64,000 nt of DNA from Polynucleobacter sp. MWH-UH24A (lineage in GTDB: Bacteria; Pseudomonadota; Gammaproteobacteria; Burkholderiales; Burkholderiaceae), in contig NZ_CP061292.1 in NCBI RefSeq assembly GCF_018687475.1, forward strand, positions 744,001 through 808,000, given 5' to 3'. The position numbers and the translations under genes were made by a program. The notes under the pieces were generated by a model. It was not told where the DNA came from and ran no database searches. It saw only the letters and a program-made list of their open reading frames with translations. Shown one piece after another: positions 1 to 8,900 of this stretch. The first letter of the stretch is position 1, and every line of letters begins with the position of its first letter.

Positions 1-725
1 TGCAGTGGACGCAAAATCTCGGAAATGCCTATAAATTACAACCGGCAGATACGATGAAAGCTATTCAGGCACTGCGTAAGAAAGCGCAAGCCGCCGGTAC
101 ATTAAAAACGAATGCTCAAATGACCGTGAGTACCGATGCAAGCGGAAACATCATGATTGCGCCACCCAATACGCAAATTGTGTATGTACCAACTTATAAC
201 CCAACCCAGATGTATGGCCCATGGCCCTATCCCGATTACCCACCTTATCCAGCATACGATCCAGCTTGGGGTGCAATGTCTTTTGGGGTAGGTTTAGCAG
301 TCGGAGGAGCATTATGGGCAACGCCAGCTTGGTCAAGTGGCACGATTAATGTCAACAATAATGAGCAACGTCCAAATCGTGGTCTTATTGGTCCTAGCAG
401 CATTGCAAATCAGCAGCGCTTGTTAAATGACTGGAAAAATAACGCAACCCCACAAGAGCGTCAAGATGCGCGCAATGCCGCGCAACGTGCTGATAGTTCA
501 TTTCAGAAAGATGCCACTCCAGAGGAGAAAGCACAAGCGAATCGACTTAACCAAGAGGGGCGCCGAGCGATTTCCGAGGATCGTGCAAACCCCAATGCAA
601 CTCGGGAAGCTGCTCAAGAAAATGCGATGCGGGAGCAAGCTCGCTTTGATGAGAATCGAGATCGTTTTGGGGGTTTTCGTGGAGGCGGTTTTGGAGCAGG
701 TCGTATGGGAGGCTTTAGACGTTAA
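1..725 (+). CDS. DUF3300 domain protein, C-terminal part (5' end outside window)
   Basis: The reading frame is open from base 3, before the first internal ATG at 54, and the upstream residues (WTQNLGNAYKLQPADTMKA) continue a DUF3300 domain. The visible part ends that domain with a Pro/Tyr-rich stretch (YVPTYNPTQMYGPWPYPDYP), then a small hydrophobic Gly/Ala segment, then a charged Gln/Arg/Ala-rich region with helix character, and finally a Gly/Arg tail (RGGGFGAGRMGGFRR). DUF3300 proteins are exported and have no assigned biochemical function. The stop codon overlaps the start of the next gene by one base, so the two are probably co-transcribed. Confidence 0.85.
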   Translation, partial: QWTQNLGNAYKLQPADTMKAIQALRKKAQAAGTLKTNAQMTVSTDASGNIMIAPPNTQIVYVPTYNPTQMYGPWPYPDYPPYPAYDPAWGAMSFGVGLAVGGALWATPAWSSGTINVNNNEQRPNRGLIGPSSIANQQRLLNDWKNNATPQERQDARNAAQRADSSFQKDATPEEKAQANRLNQEGRRAISEDRANPNATREAAQENAMREQARFDENRDRFGGFRGGGFGAGRMGGFRR

Positions 726-1102
726 TGGTACGAATAATGAAAACACTGAGGGTAAGCATTGGATTGGTGATCAGCTTTTTGGTCTTACTTCCCGTTACCA
801 GTTTTGCTCAAGTAAAGCCGCATGATGCATCAACGGCTGCGATGGTGGAGCTTTGTAAGTCGCGAAATGACATCGATGCCCAAAACTTTTGCTTCGGGTT
901 TGGTGAGGGGGTTTATCAAGCCTATTTAGCTAGTCGGCCAGCGGGCTCAAAACCCAGTATTTGCTTTGCAGCAATTAATCACACGCGTGAGCAAATATTG
1001 GATGATTTTTTAAAGTGGAATCAGCAAAATCCGCAATTTAACCTAGAGCAAGCTGCCAAAACCTTGATCCGTTTTTTTAAACAACGCTACCCCTGTAAGT
1101 GA
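725..1102 (+). CDS. Rap1a/Tai-family secreted protein
   Basis: A 125-residue protein with an N-terminal signal peptide (cleavage near SFAQ) and a mature domain with the Rap1a/Tai pattern: an early Cys, an FCFGFGEGVYQAY core, a central Cys (SICFA) and a C-terminal FPC-like ending (QRYPCK). The family includes immunity proteins that bind type VI amidase effectors in the periplasm and also many orphans with no effector nearby. No effector gene is adjacent here, so a true immunity role is doubtful. The start at 725 is chosen because GGAGG lies about 11 bases upstream; an in-frame ATG at 737 is the alternative. Confidence 0.7.
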   Translation: MVRIMKTLRVSIGLVISFLVLLPVTSFAQVKPHDASTAAMVELCKSRNDIDAQNFCFGFGEGVYQAYLASRPAGSKPSICFAAINHTREQILDDFLKWNQQNPQFNLEQAAKTLIRFFKQRYPCK

Positions 1103-1162
1103 TGGCTTAATCGTTATACAATAATTCTAGTCCCGCCGATTCTTTTTGCTGAAAGGAAAAAA

Positions 1163-1381
1163 ATGCTCCAGATGCTAATTAATGATTCAATGAGTACAAA
1201 AGACAAGGTCATGAAAATCGCTGGTTTTGTTGGTATGGTTGTTAGCATTACCCTAGCGTTTTACTTGATCTTCTCAGCAAGTGCCCCTGACTCCAAAACT
1301 GCTGTATTCATATTCTCCCTGGGGTCCGGTCTTGCTCTTGGCTACTTGTCATTTGCTATTAAACAAAAATCCCGAAATTAA
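1163..1381 (+). CDS. Small two-helix membrane protein, unknown function
   Basis: A 72-residue protein that I do not recognise. It starts behind a clear ribosome binding site (AAAGGA, 1153-1158). It has a short polar N-terminus, two predicted membrane helices (about residues 20-39 and 47-65) joined by a short loop (ASAPDSKT), and a basic C-terminus (KQKSRN). It is followed at once by an intrinsic terminator, so it probably forms its own transcription unit. A TACAAT hexamer at 1117-1122 could be its -10 element. Its coding nature is supported by the binding site and composition, not by homology. Confidence 0.65.
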   Translation: MLQMLINDSMSTKDKVMKIAGFVGMVVSITLAFYLIFSASAPDSKTAVFIFSLGSGLALGYLSFAIKQKSRN

Positions 1382-1401
1382 TTCAATTAATTTGTTCCCA
1401 C

Positions 1402-1431
1402 ATGGCTCCATCGCGGAGCCATTTTATTTTC
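1402..1431 (+). terminator. Intrinsic terminator
   Basis: An eight-base stem (ATGGCTCC 1402-1409 with GGAGCCAT 1415-1422) and a five-base loop are followed by a T-rich tract. It closes the unit ending with the small membrane protein. Confidence 0.85.
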
Positions 1432-1444
1432 TTGAGAGCCATCG

Positions 1445-2326
1445 ATGAAGCATGAAACCAAAGGCATGTTAGTTGGTTTCATTGGTATTTTTATCTTCAG
1501 CCTGACCCTGCCGGTTACCAAAATAGCCGTTGAGACCCTTAATCCCTATTTCTTATGTTTTGCCCGCGCATTACTCGCTGGGATTTTGGCTGGAGCCTAT
1601 CTGATCTACACCAAGGCACCGATTCCAGATGCTAAACAAATTCGACAATTTGCGATTGTGGCGCTCGGGGTGGTCTTTGTCTTTCCGTTATTTATCAATA
1701 TTGCGATGACCACGGGCGAGGCCTCTCATGCCGGTGTTATTTTGGGGATCATGCCGTTGGCTACCGTGGTTGCGGGGGTTTTGCTGTTCCACGAGAGACC
1801 TTCTTTTGGCTTTTGGATGAGCGCCCTGACAGGCTGCGCCTTGGTTTGTACCTATGCCTATTTAAATAGTGAAGGGGGGTTTCGCTATACCGATCTCTTG
1901 CTATTGATTGCCTGCGCGGCAAACGGAATTGCCTATGCGATTGGCGGTAACTTATCGCGGACAATGAATGCGAAACAAGTCATCTCGTGGACTTTAGTAC
2001 TCTCACTACCGATCAATCTGCTTGGTAGCGCCTTTACATTTCAAGAATCCTATTTCATGGCTGGCACCACGATTTGGATTAGCTTTTTATATCTGGGAAT
2101 TTTTTCAATGTTTGTTGGGTTCTTCTTTTGGTATGGCGGTATGGCCATTGGCGGAATTTCTCGCGTGAGTCAAGTGCAGCTACTGCAACCATTTTGTACC
2201 TTGTTGGCTTCTGCCATTTTGGTCTCTGAGCCTATTACATTGATGAATATTCTTTTTGCTGGACTTGTGATTACAACTGTCATGATAGGGCGCCAGATGC
2301 TCGTTCGTCGGGCACAGACTGTCTAA
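1445..2326 (+). CDS. DMT-superfamily (EamA) transporter
   Basis: A 293-residue membrane protein with two EamA repeats of about five helices each, starting MKHETKGMLVGFIGIFIF. The family's typical early motif (a helix followed by a conserved Pro, here SLTLPVTKIAV) and the RALLAG segment at the end of helix 2 are visible. Such proteins are inner-membrane exporters or exchangers of amino acids or other small metabolites; the substrate cannot be told from sequence. The gene stands alone between a terminator and the hupB promoter region. There is no strong ribosome binding site before the ATG. Confidence 0.88.
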   Translation: MKHETKGMLVGFIGIFIFSLTLPVTKIAVETLNPYFLCFARALLAGILAGAYLIYTKAPIPDAKQIRQFAIVALGVVFVFPLFINIAMTTGEASHAGVILGIMPLATVVAGVLLFHERPSFGFWMSALTGCALVCTYAYLNSEGGFRYTDLLLLIACAANGIAYAIGGNLSRTMNAKQVISWTLVLSLPINLLGSAFTFQESYFMAGTTIWISFLYLGIFSMFVGFFFWYGGMAIGGISRVSQVQLLQPFCTLLASAILVSEPITLMNILFAGLVITTVMIGRQMLVRRAQTV

Positions 2327-2478
2327 TTTTATAGACGGGCAGGTGGATTCAGATTATGAAATTAACCGCTAAATCAAGCCAGTAAAGGGTCTGATGGCGG
2401 TCTAGATCTCCAAAAAATGCGGGATTATCCCTAGAGTTATCCCCTTGTATTCAAGCAATCCCTGTTGCAAACTCTTGA

Positions 2479-2516
2479 ACATTATCAGTTGCGAATCGCT
2501 AAGGAATTGATAATGT
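2479..2516 (+). promoter_or_regulatory. Putative hupB promoter overlapped by an inverted repeat
   Basis: The 2327-2596 gap (270 bases) contains no gene. It holds a possible sigma-70 promoter (TTGCGA 2489-2494, 16-base spacer, TAATGT 2511-2516). A perfect 9-base inverted repeat, ACATTATCA (2479-2487) and TGATAATGT (2508-2516), overlaps it, so the right arm covers the -10 element. The geometry suits a repressor operator. The regulator is unknown. Confidence 0.45.
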
Positions 2517-2596
2517 ATATTTAGGAGACTTCTATTTTGGGTTGCTACTGCAAGCCATTCTCTAAAGTTTGTTAATTGTTTGTTTAAAGGAAAAAT

Positions 2597-2878
2597 ATGA
2601 ATAAAGCTGAACTCGTAGAAAAAATTGCTGATGATGCTGAACTTTCAAAAGCAAGTGCTGAGCGTGCTCTGAACTCCGCAATTGAAAATATTATCAAGGC
2701 AGTAACAAAAGGTGAATCTGTTCAGTTAGTTGGTTTTGGAACCTTTAGTCAAGGTAAGCGTTCGGCACGTACTGGTCGTAATCCAAAGACTGGTGAAGCC
2801 ATTAAGATTGCTGCTTCAAAAACCGCCAAGTTTTCTGCTGGTAAAGCGTTTAAAGACGCTGTTAACAAGCGCAAATAA
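2597..2878 (+). CDS. hupB: DNA-binding protein HU
   Basis: A 93-residue HU protein that bends and compacts DNA as a dimer. It shows the family layout: an N-terminal helical dimerisation half ([20 protein letters not shown]), the GFGTF turn, and the beta-arm with the HU/IHF signature ([14 protein letters not shown]) ending in AFKDAVN. A strong AAAGGA site precedes the ATG. The long upstream region and the terminator downstream mark it as a monocistronic gene. It is distinct from ihfA at 43285: it keeps the HU-type N-terminus and lacks the IHF-alpha extension. Confidence 0.96.
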   Translation: MNKAELVEKIADDAELSKASAERALNSAIENIIKAVTKGESVQLVGFGTFSQGKRSARTGRNPKTGEAIKIAASKTAKFSAGKAFKDAVNKRK

Positions 2879-2900
2879 TACCGATTCGGTATTACCAAAG

Positions 2901-2925
2901 AAGCCGCCCACGAGGCGGCTTTTTG
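2901..2925 (+). terminator. Intrinsic terminator of hupB
   Basis: Stem AAGCCGCC (2901-2908) pairs with GGCGGCTT (2914-2921) around a five-base loop, followed by TTTG. It lies 22 bases after the hupB stop. Confidence 0.9.
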
Positions 2926-2957
2926 TTGCCCCGCAACAATTTCAAAGCCGCAAAGCC

Positions 2958-2985
2958 TTGTAATTCAAGCCCAATACGCTAGAAT
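2958..2985 (+). promoter_or_regulatory. Promoter for a possibly leaderless transcript
   Basis: TTGTAA (2958-2963), a 16-base spacer and TAGAAT (2980-2985) form a good sigma-70 match. The -10 hexamer ends six bases before the ATG at 2992, so transcription would begin at or next to the start codon. No ribosome binding site lies in the six intervening bases. Confidence 0.6.
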
Positions 2986-2991
2986 CCACAC

Positions 2992-3372
2992 ATGCTTGAA
3001 TCAATTGGCAAAAAATTTATCCATTCGTTTGTAATTGCATCCATTGTCTTTGGGTGCTCTGTCCAAGCTGCGACCCCATCCTTTCAGGAAGATCTCGATG
3101 ATTTTGAAGAGATGCACCATGTCGCAGACGGCAATTCCATAACACCAATTTTTGAGCCGCCTTTAATCCTTTGGCAAAATGAAAATCTTGCGCAAACGGT
3201 TACCTCATCGCATGGGACAACCGATGATTTTGAAAAATACGTTATTCAAGCAAGCGCAGCTACTTGCATCGATTTTTTAAAATATGCACTTCATACTGTG
3301 CAAGCAGCATTTTTTGAGCAACACCTTTTAGGATTTCATCAAGCCCGAGCACCGCCGCCCCTGATTGGATGA
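2992..3372 (+). CDS. Small secreted protein preceding an RND metal-efflux operon
   Basis: A 126-residue protein with a signal peptide (helix around residues 10-26, cleavage near VQAA) and an acidic mature part (FQEDLDDFEEMHHVADG). It ends in a Pro-rich tail (RAPPPLIG). I cannot assign a family. Its position directly before a CzcCBA-type operon, its size and the Pro-rich end recall small CzcI-like proteins that head such operons, but it lacks the His-rich segment of classical CzcI. It appears to have its own promoter ending six bases before the ATG. A hairpin lies between it and the next gene. Confidence 0.6.
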   Translation: MLESIGKKFIHSFVIASIVFGCSVQAATPSFQEDLDDFEEMHHVADGNSITPIFEPPLILWQNENLAQTVTSSHGTTDDFEKYVIQASAATCIDFLKYALHTVQAAFFEQHLLGFHQARAPPPLIG

Positions 3373-3406
3373 TGTTTTTTAGGGGGTAGAGCGTATCTCT
3401 ACATCA
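3370..3406 (+). promoter_or_regulatory. Intercistronic hairpin before the outer-membrane factor gene
   Basis: GTAGAG (3386-3391) and CTCTAC (3397-3402) form a perfect stem with loop CGTAT. It can be extended on the outside by TGAT (3370-3373) pairing with ATCA (3403-3406) across an asymmetric bulge. There is no T-run after it, so it is more likely an mRNA-processing or attenuating element than a terminator. Confidence 0.35.
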
Positions 3407-3415
3407 ACTTAACCC

Positions 3416-4723
3416 TTGCTCGGGGATCGTTACTTGTTTTTTGTTAGATCGTTTTTTTGTTTACTAATCCTATGCTCGTCGATTGGGCAGGCTGTTGCGC
3501 AAACTCCTCCACGAGAAATGGATTTGCGGCAGCTATGGAATGAGTTGAAGCTTAATAATCCGCAACTGACCGCCTTACGGGAAAATTACCTTTCGGCAAA
3601 AGCTACCGTACCGCAGATAGCGGCGCCAGCTAATCCACAGCTTGGGCTAGTTTGGTCAGGTATGCCGCCGAACTCTCCGCTGGCATTAGGAAGTGCTGGT
3701 AATACCGGTGCGGCCAACAACTCTATTTCAATTGCTCAACCTTTTCAATTCCCAGGCAAGAGGGGGCTTGCTTCGGAGATTGCCGACGCATCGGCAGAGT
3801 CGCTCTTAGCGCAAAGTGAATCTAGTTATTTACAACTCGGCGCACAATTATCAACCCTCTATTACAACGCTCTATCTGCACAAAAACAATTGCAAGTATC
3901 GAAAGAGATGGTGACACGTTTTGAATTAATCAAAAACGTTTCACGTGCCCGCTATGCAAACAATGCAACCGCTTACGTTGAGTTTCTAAATGCTCAGGTA
4001 GCCCAGAGTGCAGCAGTTGCAGACCAGTTTAATTTGGATAAGCAGTTACAACTTGCGTACCGTAATATTAATCAACTGATTGGACGCGATCCTCGCGAAA
4101 AAATTGTTTTATCAGGAAATGTGCAACAAGCAATTCGTTCCGTTCCCACATTAATTGAGTTGGAGAATTATGCGGAGACGAGTCACCCATTATTGCGCAG
4201 CTCACAATTTGAGGTGGATGCAGCTCGCAAAGGGGTTAGCCTAGCTAAAAAAGCCTACTTACCAGACTTTCAGGTCATCGGCTCGTCTTATACGCCACGA
4301 GGCCCTTTTGCATCCAATAATGGCGCACTTTTTTATCAGTTGGAATTTGATATTGTGATTCCTTTGTATTTTTTTATGAAGGAAAAGTATGGAGTTGAGC
4401 AAGCAGTTCGTAAGCAGGCAGCAGTAGAAGCTAGTAACGTTGCAAATCGTCAGCAAATTATTTTGGGTGTAGCAAATGCCTATACCGTATTTGAACAAAC
4501 TAAAAATCGAGTGCAATTTATTCGAGACAGTCAATTACCTCAAGCGGATGCAGCTTATAAGGTGGCATTGACTCAATATTCTAATAATGGTCAAGGATTT
4601 AATGATCTATTAACTGCACAAAATCAATTACGTCTGATTCAAAATCAACTCACTATTGCTGAAAGTGATTTATTGCAGGCATATGCCGTATTAATGGTTG
4701 CAGCTGGACGTGAACCATTTTAG
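3416..4723 (+). CDS. TolC-family outer membrane factor of RND efflux system 1 (CzcC/CusC-like)
   Basis: A 435-residue exported protein of the TolC/OEP family that would form the outer-membrane channel of a tripartite metal pump. After a signal peptide ending near QAVAQ there are two OEP repeats rich in Gln, Asn and Ala with long amphipathic helices. The family pattern of N-P-x-L (ANPQLGLVW) and a second repeat starting near DPREKIVLSG are visible. The frame opens at TTG 3416. A TTG at 3434 has CGGGGA seven bases upstream and gives an equally good signal peptide, so the start is uncertain. The adaptor gene begins 8 bases after the stop. Confidence 0.85.
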   Translation: MLGDRYLFFVRSFFCLLILCSSIGQAVAQTPPREMDLRQLWNELKLNNPQLTALRENYLSAKATVPQIAAPANPQLGLVWSGMPPNSPLALGSAGNTGAANNSISIAQPFQFPGKRGLASEIADASAESLLAQSESSYLQLGAQLSTLYYNALSAQKQLQVSKEMVTRFELIKNVSRARYANNATAYVEFLNAQVAQSAAVADQFNLDKQLQLAYRNINQLIGRDPREKIVLSGNVQQAIRSVPTLIELENYAETSHPLLRSSQFEVDAARKGVSLAKKAYLPDFQVIGSSYTPRGPFASNNGALFYQLEFDIVIPLYFFMKEKYGVEQAVRKQAAVEASNVANRQQIILGVANAYTVFEQTKNRVQFIRDSQLPQADAAYKVALTQYSNNGQGFNDLLTAQNQLRLIQNQLTIAESDLLQAYAVLMVAAGREPF

Positions 4724-4731
4724 GAATAACT

Positions 4732-5967
4732 ATGAAAAAACACCTTAATCCAAAATTGATCGAGCATATTAAAACTTTTGTAAAGCTCGTACAGCACAAG
4801 TTAGGTGCCGTATCAAAAGCCTATTGGGAATTAAGTCCTGAGAAACGCTACCGAATTCGCTTGGCATTATTTGCTTTTGGAATTCTGGTCCTTGGATTTA
4901 TCGCGGGACGTCTAACAACCGTTCATCGCATCATTAAGACAGAGCAGCAAGAAAAGGAAATAGTAGTTGATAGGTCGGGAATTATTTCGTTAAGTATGCC
5001 CGGAATTAACCTTAATCCAGAAATTTATCGCTTTGAAAAAGCAATCCTACAAAAGGTTCCAGAAGAAATTAAGGTGCCTGGACGACTTGTATTTAATGCA
5101 GAAAAAGGGAAACTATTAAGTGCTCGAGTATCTGGCAGGGTAGAGCGCATCTTTTCTTTTGAGGGCGCGTCAATTGATGTTGGTAGCCCGGTTATTGAGT
5201 TATACAGTCCGGAGTTTAATTCAGCTCAACAAGAGTTCTTATTAACCCATCAAACAGTCAAAATTCTTACTCAGAATAGTTCATTAACAAATCTTTTGGC
5301 TGATGCCAAAATTACACAAGATGCTGCCGCAAACCGTCTGCGTAATTTGGGGTTTGCAGATTCTGACATTCTGTCTCTTGAACGTTCTGGAAAAACTAGC
5401 CCCAATCTTCTTATGCGCTCACCTCTCAAGGGGGTGGTGGTTAAACGAAATGTAGAACCAGGAGCGATTGTTGGTAGCGGTGAACCATTGGTATTTTTAG
5501 CTGATCCTAAAGCACTTTGGTTCACTGGCAATGTATTCGAACAGGATGCGCGCTTGATTGAACGGGGTCAGCGAATGCGAATTCATTTAGAAGCGTATCC
5601 TGATCGTGAGATTATTGTTCAGGTAAATTATGTTTCGCCAACAGTTGATGCTCAATCAAGAGGAATAATGATTCGAGCCGATATTAACAATACTGATGGT
5701 AGTTTACGGCCTGACATGTATGCTAATGCCAAATTACAAATCGGCACAACACAAGCAATAGTAGTTCCCCAAACAGCGATCGTACGTGATAAAGAGGCAA
5801 TTTATGCCTTTGTACGTACTGGACCTGAAAACTATCGACGTATTATTGTGAAGGGATTTGATTTTGATGGAAAACGTTTTGCAATTACGGATGGAATAGA
5901 GCCAAATACAGAGATTTTAGTTAAAGGCGCAGTGCTCTTAAACGAACGTTTTACTAAACAGGAGTAG
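4732..5967 (+). CDS. RND periplasmic adaptor (CzcB/CusB-like), system 1
   Basis: A 411-residue membrane-fusion protein linking pump and outer-membrane channel. It has an unusual charged cytoplasmic N-terminus of about 45 residues, one membrane helix (LALFAFGILVLGFIAG, about residues 44-60), then the barrel-sandwich/lipoyl half (ARVSGRVERIFSFEGASIDVG), a helical hairpin, a second lipoyl half (RSPLKGVVVKRNVEPGAIVGSG) and beta-barrel parts. No His-rich or Met-rich metal-binding extension is seen, unlike many CzcB or CusB proteins. It lies between the channel gene (8-base gap) and the pump gene (3-base gap), so the three are one operon. Confidence 0.9.
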   Translation: MKKHLNPKLIEHIKTFVKLVQHKLGAVSKAYWELSPEKRYRIRLALFAFGILVLGFIAGRLTTVHRIIKTEQQEKEIVVDRSGIISLSMPGINLNPEIYRFEKAILQKVPEEIKVPGRLVFNAEKGKLLSARVSGRVERIFSFEGASIDVGSPVIELYSPEFNSAQQEFLLTHQTVKILTQNSSLTNLLADAKITQDAAANRLRNLGFADSDILSLERSGKTSPNLLMRSPLKGVVVKRNVEPGAIVGSGEPLVFLADPKALWFTGNVFEQDARLIERGQRMRIHLEAYPDREIIVQVNYVSPTVDAQSRGIMIRADINNTDGSLRPDMYANAKLQIGTTQAIVVPQTAIVRDKEAIYAFVRTGPENYRRIIVKGFDFDGKRFAITDGIEPNTEILVKGAVLLNERFTKQE

Positions 5968-5970
5968 TCA

Positions 5971-8900
5971 GTGAGTCTGCTTAGTTCTTTTGTTCGTAGT
6001 GTTATTCATAAGCGCATTATTGTTCTAGCTTGTTGCATTTTGTTGCTCATTCTGGGTGGAATGGCACTTCGAGCACTACCAATTCAGCCTTATCCAGGAG
6101 TTGCACCGCTTACCATTCAAGCTATTTCACAATGGCCTGGGAGAGGAACCACAGAGGTTGAGCAACAAATTACGATCCCTGTGGAGAATGCCTTGGCTGG
6201 CATTCCTGGTGTACAGACTTTCCGTTCTGTGTCTTTATTTGGTTTATCAGTTGTTACCCTAAAATTTAATAACCTTGCCGATCCCTTTAAGGCTCGACAA
6301 ACATTTATTGCGAATCTATCTAAAGTAGATTTCCCACCAGGGGTTATTTCAAGTGTTAGCCCTGATTCGGATGCGACCGGGGAAATTATGCGTTATCAGG
6401 TGGTTTCAGAATATGCCGACTCAACACGTCGAAAAACACTTCAAAACTACGAAATTTATAAAGAGTTAAAACAAACTCCAGGCGTTGCAGAGGTGTCCTC
6501 CTTTGGCGGTAAAGTAAGGCAATATCAGGTAGTTATCCTGCCCGAAAAAATGCAGGCAAAAGGCGTAACGCTTTCACAATTAGTGAATGCATTATCAACC
6601 TCTAATGCAAATACTGGCGGTGGATTGTTACCAAGCGGCGAACAACAATTTGTAGTGCGTGGCGTTGGCTTACTTAAGAATATTTTTGACATTAAACAAG
6701 TTGTAGTTGCCACAAATAACGGCATTCCAATCCGTATTGGTGATATTGCCGAAGTGAAGATTGGTCATGCGCCACGTCTTGGCGTTTTTCAGTTTGATGA
6801 CAAACCCGATGAGGTCGAAGGAATTGTGTTTTTAAGACGCGGTGAAAATGCTACCGAAGTGTTAGCTAGAGTCCGTCAAAAAATTAATCACCTAAATGCC
6901 CACGTGTTGCCGCCAGGAATTGAAATCAAACCCTTTTATGATCGCCAAAATTTACTTGATATTACGATTGGCACAGTTAAGCACACTCTATTTTTTGGGA
7001 TATCTCTTGTTCTTGTAGTGCTCTATGTATTTTTAGGAAATTTTCGAGCCGCAGCGGTTGTTGCTGCCGTAATTCCTTTGGCGTTGTGTTTTTCCTTTAT
7101 CCAAATGGATTTATTTGATGTACCTGCTAATTTGATATCTCTTGGGGCAATCGATTTTGGTGTGATTGTGGATGCCGCAGTAATCGTTACTGAAAACGTG
7201 ATGCGGCATTTAGAGGATGGGAAGAAGCGTCTCAATCAAAGTATTGTGGTGGCCATTAGCGAAGTTCAGCGGGCGATGATTTATTCAGTCTGCATCATTA
7301 TTGTGGCGTATTCCCCCCTGTTCCTGATGGGTGGTGTCGAGGGTATTATTTTCAAGCCGATGGCATTTACTATGGGTTTTGCATTGATTGCCGCAATGAT
7401 TCTGAGCTTGACCTTCTTACCGGCAATGATGTCATTCATTTTTAGTGAAAATTTTCACCACAAACCCCCAGGGTTTATTACTGCATTACTAGCTTGGTAT
7501 CGACCAGTGTTACGTCGCTGGATGGATCGGCCGCGAACGATCGCTGCTACCTCAGTATTTATTTTAGGACTAGCACTTTTAAGTACCACCCGATTAGGGA
7601 CTGCATTTCTGCCCACACTTGAGGAAAACAATATTTGGTTGCGAGTGACTTTACCCAATACGGTTGATTTAGATTACTCGGTTAAGATTTCTAATGAACT
7701 GCGTGAACTATTTCGCAAGCAACCTGAGATTGAAAAAGTTGCGGTTCAAATAGGGCGCCCTGACGACGGCACGGATCCAACAGGAGTGTTTAATCAAGAA
7801 TATGGGTTATATCTTAAGGCTCCGGACAAAATGCCTGCCGGTACTAATAAGAAAATCCTGATTCAGAATCTGGAGGAGGAGCTTAAGAAAATTCCTGGAT
7901 TAACGTACAGTTTCTCTCAATATATTCAAGATAATGTCAATGAGGCCTTGTCCGGCGTGAAGGGAGAGAACTCCATTAAGATCTACGGCCCTGATCTTGA
8001 GGTATTGGATGAGAAGGCGCATGAGGTCCTCAAGCTTCTCAAAAATGTCCGCGGGATTGCAGATGAAGGCATCCTTAAAGAATTAGGTCAACCAACACTT
8101 AATATTGAAATTGATCGTGAGCGGGCCGCTCGTTATAACCTAGAAATGGATGAAATTCAAATACTGGTTGCTGATGCGATTGGAGGTACTCCTATTACCC
8201 AGTTGTTAGAAGATGAAAAGAGTTTTGGTATTGCTATTCGTCTTCAAGAAGATCACCGTAACGACATATCAGATATCAAGGCGTTGTTAATTGATGTCCC
8301 TGGTGGCGGTCGAATTCCATTATCGATGGTTGCGAAAGTTAAGATTGGAGATGGACCATTTTTTATCTACCGCGAATATGGCAAGCGCTATATTGCGATT
8401 AAATTTAGTGTTCGTGGTAGAGATCTTGGTAGCGCTGTTGAGGATGCAAAATTTTTAATCGAAAAATCTGTACGTCTTCCCCCAAATTATTCGATTGCCT
8501 GGGATGGTCAGTTTAATCAGATGAAAGAGGCTCAGCGTCGCCTCATGATTATTGTGCCTCTTGCGCTTTTAGGAATTTTCTTCTTGCTATTGAGCGTGTT
8601 CGGGAATATTCGCGATGCCTCGATTGTCTTAATTAATGTCCCCTTTGCGGCCATTGGCGGCATCGTCGCCCTTCACTTAGCGGGTGAGACCTTAAGTATT
8701 TCAGCGCTCTTTGGATTCTTATCCCTTTTTGGAATCGCAGTGTTGGATGGCGTGATTTTAATTTCCTTTATTAATAAAGTAAGCTCAGAGGACGAATCGC
8801 AGATGAAGGATGCGATGGTTGAAGGGGCGAGCTTACGGGTTCGCCCGGTTCTCATGACGGCTCTGTTGTCTGGCCTAGGTTTACTCCCCGCAGCCTTATC

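Noticed and set aside
427..825. 132-codon plus-strand frame overlapping DUF3300 and the Rap1a-like gene
   Set aside because: It lies out of frame inside two better-supported genes and shows no domain.
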